Assembly (NCBI RefSeq): GCF_004054105.1
Contig: NZ_SBLC01000025.1
Location: 1 to 39,903, forward strand
Direction: 5' to 3'
From: Falsigemmobacter intermedius
GTDB lineage: Bacteria; Pseudomonadota; Alphaproteobacteria; Rhodobacterales; Rhodobacteraceae
DNA length: 39,903 nt
Under the pieces are notes generated by a model, which worked only from the letters and a program-made list of their open reading frames with translations, searched no databases and was not told where the DNA came from. Position numbers and translations under genes: made by a program. Below, one piece after another: positions 36,225-39,903 of this stretch (the first letter of the stretch is position 1; every line of letters begins with the position of its first letter).

Positions 36225-36275
36225 AAAGCGAACCTGTGCCTTCTGGCAAAGACCCGCGGGTCTGTTCGGGCAGCG

Positions 36276-36304
36276 CTGACAAAGCCCTGTCCTTTGCCTA
36301 TGAT
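36276..36304 (+). promoter_or_regulatory. Promoter of the rmlCBDA operon
   Basis: CTGACA (36276-36281), exactly 17 bases, TATGAT (36299-36304): five of six matches to each sigma-70 element at the ideal spacing. It lies 52 bases after the terminator and 57 before the rmlC start, and is the best promoter in the window. Confidence 0.7.
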
Positions 36305-36360
36305 CCATCCGCAGCTCCGGAGAGGATCCGGGGCTATTGCCTTCAACTGCGAGAGTGAGA

Positions 36361-36933
36361 ATGCAGATAACCCGGACGAAACTTTCAGGTGTGGTCCTGC
36401 TGGAGCCGAAGCGCTTTGGCGATGACCGGGGGTTTTTCTCTGAAAGCTGGAACCGGCGGACGCTTTTGCAGGCGGGGCTGGAGCTGCCGGAGTTCGTGCA
36501 GGACAATCATTCCTTCTCGACCCGCAAAGGCACGGTGCGGGGGCTGCATTTCCAGTCGCCGCCGCATGCCCAGGGCAAGCTGGTGCGCTGCGGGCGCGGC
36601 GCGCTTCTGGATGTGGCGGTCGATATCCGTCGCGGCAGCGAGACCTATGGGCAGTGGGTGGCGGAAGAACTCAGTTTTGAGAACGGCCGTCAGCTCTGGA
36701 TCCCGGCGGGCTTCCTGCATGGCTTTGTGACGCTCACCGATGATTGTGAGATCATCTACAAATGCACCGATCATTATGCGCCCGATTGTGACGGCGCGGT
36801 GCATTGGGCCTCTCCTTCGCTGGGGATCGATTGGGGAATTGCCCCCGATCAGGCGCTTTTGTCGCCCAAAGATGCTGCCGCCCAGGATTTCGCTGATTTT
36901 GAAAGTCCCTTCACCATGGAGAGCCAGGCATGA
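36361..36933 (+). CDS. rmlC: RmlC, dTDP-4-dehydrorhamnose 3,5-epimerase
   Basis: A 190-residue cupin epimerase, third step of dTDP-L-rhamnose synthesis. [31 protein letters not shown] (with the catalytic His in RGLHFQ), [28 protein letters not shown] and the catalytic Tyr in [11 protein letters not shown] are all present. ATG 36361 gives [19 protein letters not shown], the usual N-terminus; the TTG further upstream in the same frame is not needed. It is first in the operon, behind the promoter at 36276, and its stop overlaps the rmlB start by four bases (ATGA). Confidence 0.96.
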   Translation: MQITRTKLSGVVLLEPKRFGDDRGFFSESWNRRTLLQAGLELPEFVQDNHSFSTRKGTVRGLHFQSPPHAQGKLVRCGRGALLDVAVDIRRGSETYGQWVAEELSFENGRQLWIPAGFLHGFVTLTDDCEIIYKCTDHYAPDCDGAVHWASPSLGIDWGIAPDQALLSPKDAAAQDFADFESPFTMESQA

Positions 36934-37979
36934 AGCTTCTGATCACCGGCGGGGCCGGCTTTATCGGCTCGGCCGTGGTGCGTCAGGCCATCGCGCGCGG
37001 GCACCAGGTGGTGAACCTTGATGCGCTGACCTATGCGGCCTGCCTTGAAAATGTGGCCTCGGTGGCGGATCACCCGGGCTATGTGTTCGAGCAGGCCGAT
37101 ATCCGCGACCGCGCGGCGCTCGACCGGATCTTTGCGGCCCATGCTCCGGATGCGGTGATGCATCTCGCGGCCGAGAGCCATGTCGACCGCTCCATCGATG
37201 GCCCGGGCGATTTCATCGAGACCAATATCACCGGCACCTTCAATATGCTGGAAGCCGCGCGGGGGTTCTGGACCCGGGCCGGAAGGCCTGCGGGCTTTCG
37301 CTTTCATCACATCTCGACCGATGAGGTCTTCGGCTCGCTGCCCGCAGACCCTTTGGTGAAGTTTACCGAAACCACGCCCTATGATCCGCGCTCACCCTAT
37401 TCGGCCTCCAAAGCGGCCTCGGATCACCTGGTCCGGGCCTGGGCCGAGACCTATGGCCTGCCGGTGGTGCTGACCAATTGCTCGAACAATTACGGTCCCT
37501 TCCATTTCCCGGAAAAGCTGATCCCTGTTGTGATCCTGAACGCTTTGGCCGGAAAGCCGCTGCCGATCTATGGCGATGGCTCGAATATCCGCGACTGGCT
37601 TTATGTCGAAGATCACGCCGATGCGCTGCTGACGGTGATTGAGAAGGGCGAATTGGGCCGCAGCTATAACATCGGCGGCGAGAATGAGCGCAGCAACCTT
37701 GAGCTGGTGAAAACGCTCTGCGCTATCCTTGATGAAAAGCGCCCGAAAGAGAGCGGCTCTTACGCCGATCAGATCACCTTTGTGACCGACCGTCCCGGCC
37801 ATGATGCGCGCTATGCGATCGATCCCTCGCGCATTCGCGAAGAACTCGGCTGGCGGCCCTCGGTCACGGTCGAAGAGGGGCTAGCGCGGACGGTGCAGTG
37901 GTATCTCGACAATGAAGCCTGGTGGCGGCCTTTGCAGGACCGCGCGGGCGTCGGCCAGCGTCTGGGCACCAAAGCATGA
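36930..37979 (+). CDS. rmlB: RmlB, dTDP-glucose 4,6-dehydratase
   Basis: A 349-residue extended SDR enzyme, second step of the pathway, using bound NAD. The glycine-rich [12 protein letters not shown] is at residues 7-18. [15 protein letters not shown] and ISTDEVFG (Thr-Asp-Glu catalytic triad) are diagnostic. YSASKAASD carries the Tyr-x3-Lys pair, and [17 protein letters not shown] and [16 protein letters not shown] form the nucleotide-sugar site. Length is typical. It is coupled to rmlC upstream and rmlD downstream through four-base ATGA overlaps. Confidence 0.97.
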   Translation: MKLLITGGAGFIGSAVVRQAIARGHQVVNLDALTYAACLENVASVADHPGYVFEQADIRDRAALDRIFAAHAPDAVMHLAAESHVDRSIDGPGDFIETNITGTFNMLEAARGFWTRAGRPAGFRFHHISTDEVFGSLPADPLVKFTETTPYDPRSPYSASKAASDHLVRAWAETYGLPVVLTNCSNNYGPFHFPEKLIPVVILNALAGKPLPIYGDGSNIRDWLYVEDHADALLTVIEKGELGRSYNIGGENERSNLELVKTLCAILDEKRPKESGSYADQITFVTDRPGHDARYAIDPSRIREELGWRPSVTVEEGLARTVQWYLDNEAWWRPLQDRAGVGQRLGTKA

Positions 37980-38830
37980 AGGCGTTGGTTTTTGGTGCCA
38001 CCGGCCAGCTGGCGCAGGAGCTGCGCGCGCGTCTGCCGGAGGCGGTGTTTCTGTCGCGCGCAGAGGCTGACCAGGCGGACCCCTCGGCCTGCGCGGCGAA
38101 GGTTGCGGGCTTTGACGGCGATCTGGTGATCAATGCCGCCGCCTGGACGGCGGTGGATAAGGCCGAGGCTGAGGAAGCCGCAGCCCTGGTCGTCAATGGC
38201 GAGACCCCCGGCGCGATTGCCCGGGCGGCGGCCGCGAAAGGCCTGCCCTTCCTGCATGTCTCAACGGATTACGTCTTTGACGGCGCGGGGACCCGGCCCT
38301 TTATTCCCGATCATCCGACCGGGCCTTTGGGCGCTTACGGGCGCACGAAGCTCGCGGGTGAAGAGGCGATCCGGGCCGCAGGCGGGCAGCATGCCATTTT
38401 GCGCACTTCCTGGGTCTTCTCGGCCCATGGAAATAACTTCGTCAAAACCATGCTGCGGCTTGGCGCCACCCGCGAGAGCCTGACGGTGGTGGCGGATCAG
38501 ATCGGCGGGCCGACCCCGGCCGGCGCCATCGCCGAGGCGCTGATCGTGATGGGCCGCGCGATGCTGGCCGATCCTGCAAAGGGCGGCACATATCACTTCT
38601 CGGGTGCTCCCGATGTCTCCTGGGCGGATTTCGCCCGTGAGATCTTCGCGGCATCCGGTCTTAAATTGACCGTCACTGATATCACCACCGACCAATATCC
38701 CACTCCCGCAAAACGCCCGGCCAATTCGCGGCTTGATTGCGAAAGCCTGAAGACCGACTTCGGGATCGCGCGGCCCGACTGGCGCGCCGCCCTTGCAGAT
38801 GTTTTGAAAGAGACTGGAGCGCAGTCATGA
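37976..38830 (+). CDS. rmlD: RmlD, dTDP-4-dehydrorhamnose reductase
   Basis: A 284-residue SDR reductase giving dTDP-L-rhamnose, the last step. [15 protein letters not shown] binds NAD(P)[25 protein letters not shown] is the RmlD signature, [12 protein letters not shown] carries the catalytic Thr, [12 protein letters not shown] the Tyr-x3-Lys pair, and [18 protein letters not shown] follows. [19 protein letters not shown] is the conserved C-terminal region. The start ATG 37976 overlaps the rmlB stop by four bases and gives the natural N-terminus [11 protein letters not shown]; the frame is open further upstream only by chance. Confidence 0.96.
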   Translation: MKALVFGATGQLAQELRARLPEAVFLSRAEADQADPSACAAKVAGFDGDLVINAAAWTAVDKAEAEEAAALVVNGETPGAIARAAAAKGLPFLHVSTDYVFDGAGTRPFIPDHPTGPLGAYGRTKLAGEEAIRAAGGQHAILRTSWVFSAHGNNFVKTMLRLGATRESLTVVADQIGGPTPAGAIAEALIVMGRAMLADPAKGGTYHFSGAPDVSWADFAREIFAASGLKLTVTDITTDQYPTPAKRPANSRLDCESLKTDFGIARPDWRAALADVLKETGAQS

Positions 38831-39708
38831 GCAGCACCCGTAAAGGTATCATCCTCGCCGGCGGCTCCGGCACGCGGCTTTATCCGCTGACCATGGGCGT
38901 CTCAAAGCAGCTGCTGCCGCTTTATGACAAGCCGATGATCTATTATCCGCTCACGGTTCTGATGCTCGCAGGCATCCGCGAGATCGCGGTGATCACCACG
39001 CCGCATGATCAGGAGCAGTTCAAACGGGTTTTGGGCGATGGCAGCCAGTGGGGGATTTCGCTCACCTTTATCGTGCAGCCCTCACCCGATGGACTGGCCC
39101 AGGCCTATCTGCTGGCGGAAGATTTCCTGGCCGGTGCCCCTTCGGCCATGGTTCTGGGCGACAATGTCTTCTTCGGCCACGGCCTGCCGGAGATGATGAA
39201 GGCCGCGCCCGAGCAGGGCGGCACGGTCTTTGGCTATCACGTCTCAGACCCCGAGCGGTATGGCGTGGTCGATTTCGACAAAGACGGCACCGTGAAGGCC
39301 ATCATCGAAAAGCCCCCGGTGGCGCCTTCGAACTACGCCGTCACCGGGCTTTATTTCCTCGATGGCACCGCGCCTGAGCGCGCCCGCGCCGTGCAGCCCT
39401 CACCGCGGGGCGAGCTGGAAATCGTGACCCTGCTCGAGAGCTATCTCCATGAGGGCAGCCTGCGCGTGGAAACCATGGGGCGTGGCTATGCCTGGCTCGA
39501 CACCGGCACCCATGCGAGCCTTCTCGATGCCGGCAATTTCGTGCGCACGCTCCAGGAACGCCAGGGCCTGCAGGTCGGAAGCCCTGATGAGATCGCCTGG
39601 GGCCAGGGCTGGATTTCAGATGAAGATCTTTCGGAACGTGCCTCGCTTTTCGGAAAAACCGGATATGGTGCTTATCTGAAAGGCCTGCTGCGGAGCGATA
39701 AGCACTGA
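38827..39708 (+). CDS. rmlA: RmlA, glucose-1-phosphate thymidylyltransferase
   Basis: A 293-residue nucleotidyltransferase making dTDP-glucose, the first and feedback-controlled step. GIILAGGSGTRLYPLT, then SKQLLPLYDKPMIYYPL, is the RmlA signature with the catalytic Arg and Lys. PDGLAQAYLLAEDFL, LGDNVFFGHGL (metal-binding Asp), GYHVSDPERYGVVDFD, IIEKP and GRGYAWLDTGTHASLL are all in place. ATG 38827 overlaps the rmlD stop by four bases, so all four rml genes are translationally coupled in the order C-B-D-A. A weak 6-bp hairpin (39709-39723) follows without a T run, so transcription may continue into manC. Confidence 0.97.
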   Translation: MSSTRKGIILAGGSGTRLYPLTMGVSKQLLPLYDKPMIYYPLTVLMLAGIREIAVITTPHDQEQFKRVLGDGSQWGISLTFIVQPSPDGLAQAYLLAEDFLAGAPSAMVLGDNVFFGHGLPEMMKAAPEQGGTVFGYHVSDPERYGVVDFDKDGTVKAIIEKPPVAPSNYAVTGLYFLDGTAPERARAVQPSPRGELEIVTLLESYLHEGSLRVETMGRGYAWLDTGTHASLLDAGNFVRTLQERQGLQVGSPDEIAWGQGWISDEDLSERASLFGKTGYGAYLKGLLRSDKH

Positions 39709-39765
39709 GAGAGGTTCCCTCTCCACGCGTCAGGTCAGTGAGACTGTGTTGGTGGGGAGGGGCTT

Positions 39766-39903
39766 TTGATCTATCCGGTGGTACTTTGCGGCGGAGCGGG
39801 AACGCGTCTCTGGCCTTTGTCGCGCAAGGGGTTTCCCAAACAGTTCTCGCGGCTGACCGATCCGCAAAAGAGCCTCTTTGAGGCGACGCTCTCGCGGCTG
39901 CAG
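39766..39903 (+). CDS. manC: ManC, mannose-1-phosphate guanylyltransferase, N-terminal fragment cut by the window end
   Basis: The first 46 codons are visible. The start is TTG 39766 behind GGGGAGG (39754-39760). IYPVVLCGGAGTRLWPLSR is the nucleotide-binding signature, with KGFPKQFSRL supplying the conserved lysine of GDP-mannose pyrophosphorylases; PQKSLFEATLSRL continues as expected. The product GDP-mannose would be another precursor for the surface glycan (or for GDP-fucose or GDP-rhamnose). It lies 57 bases after rmlA on the same strand. Whether it also has the phosphomannose isomerase domain cannot be seen. Confidence 0.85.
   Translation, partial: MIYPVVLCGGAGTRLWPLSRKGFPKQFSRLTDPQKSLFEATLSRLQ

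Noticed and set aside
39709-39723. GAGAGG/CCTCTC hairpin after rmlA
   Set aside because: No T run and only six pairs; not convincing as a terminator.

Overview
The window is high-GC DNA with alphaproteobacterial gene content, most likely from a Rhodobacterales (roseobacter/Rhodobacter-type) bacterium. The evidence is the replication and partition module (an RPA-family initiator with divergent parA and parB and palindromic parS sites), the cysN-cysC fusion, a DUF2793 protein and many RTX-repeat proteins. The replication origin in the middle suggests a plasmid or chromid, or a plasmid integrated into a chromosome. Its content resembles the RepA-type, rhamnose-operon 'biofilm plasmids' known from roseobacters. 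It differs in also carrying an initiator tRNA gene and the complete glmU-glmS-glmM set for UDP-GlcNAc.

Layout. 1-58: 3' part of tRNA-fMet, then an AT-rich gap. 599-5221: glmU, glmS, glmM. 5432-6024: a small outer-membrane beta-barrel protein whose signal peptide is frameshifted. 6055-9897 (minus): cysD, cysNC, galE, giving PAPS and UDP-galactose. 10127-11377: DUF2793/tail-fibre-like protein. 11386-16887 (minus): a very large multidomain glycosyltransferase and a GT2 glycosyltransferase, both frameshifted at G tracts. 17022-17822: sulfotransferase. 17829-22006: repA (minus), iteron origin, parA, a cluster of seven parS palindromes, parB. 22014-23925 (minus): beta-propeller/RTX protein. 23994-28591 (minus): GT4 glycosyltransferase, UDP-galactopyranose mutase, KpsT-like ATPase, KpsE-like protein. 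28696-29562: KpsM-like permease. 29538-30548 (minus): GlfT-like GT2. 30751-32978: CAP-domain/RTX protein. 33053-33817: a degenerate stretch and an ankyrin protein. 34347-36149: MsbA-like ABC exporter. 36361-39708: rmlC-rmlB-rmlD-rmlA behind a near-consensus promoter. 39766-end: start of manC.

How it fits together. The block makes activated precursors (UDP-GlcNAc, UDP-Gal, UDP-Galf, dTDP-L-rhamnose, a GDP-mannose precursor, PAPS), assembles them with at least four glycosyltransferases and a sulfotransferase, and exports the product through a KpsMTE-type ABC system. Secreted RTX proteins and an outer-membrane barrel complete a surface programme. I infer a sulfated, rhamnose- and galactofuranose-containing capsule or exopolysaccharide used for attachment.

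The most striking irregularity is a set of seven reading-frame breaks, all in surface/export genes and mostly in runs of 6-8 G or C. The precursor, replication and partition genes are intact. The breaks could be homopolymer sequencing errors, slipped-strand phase variation or real decay; the sequence alone cannot decide.
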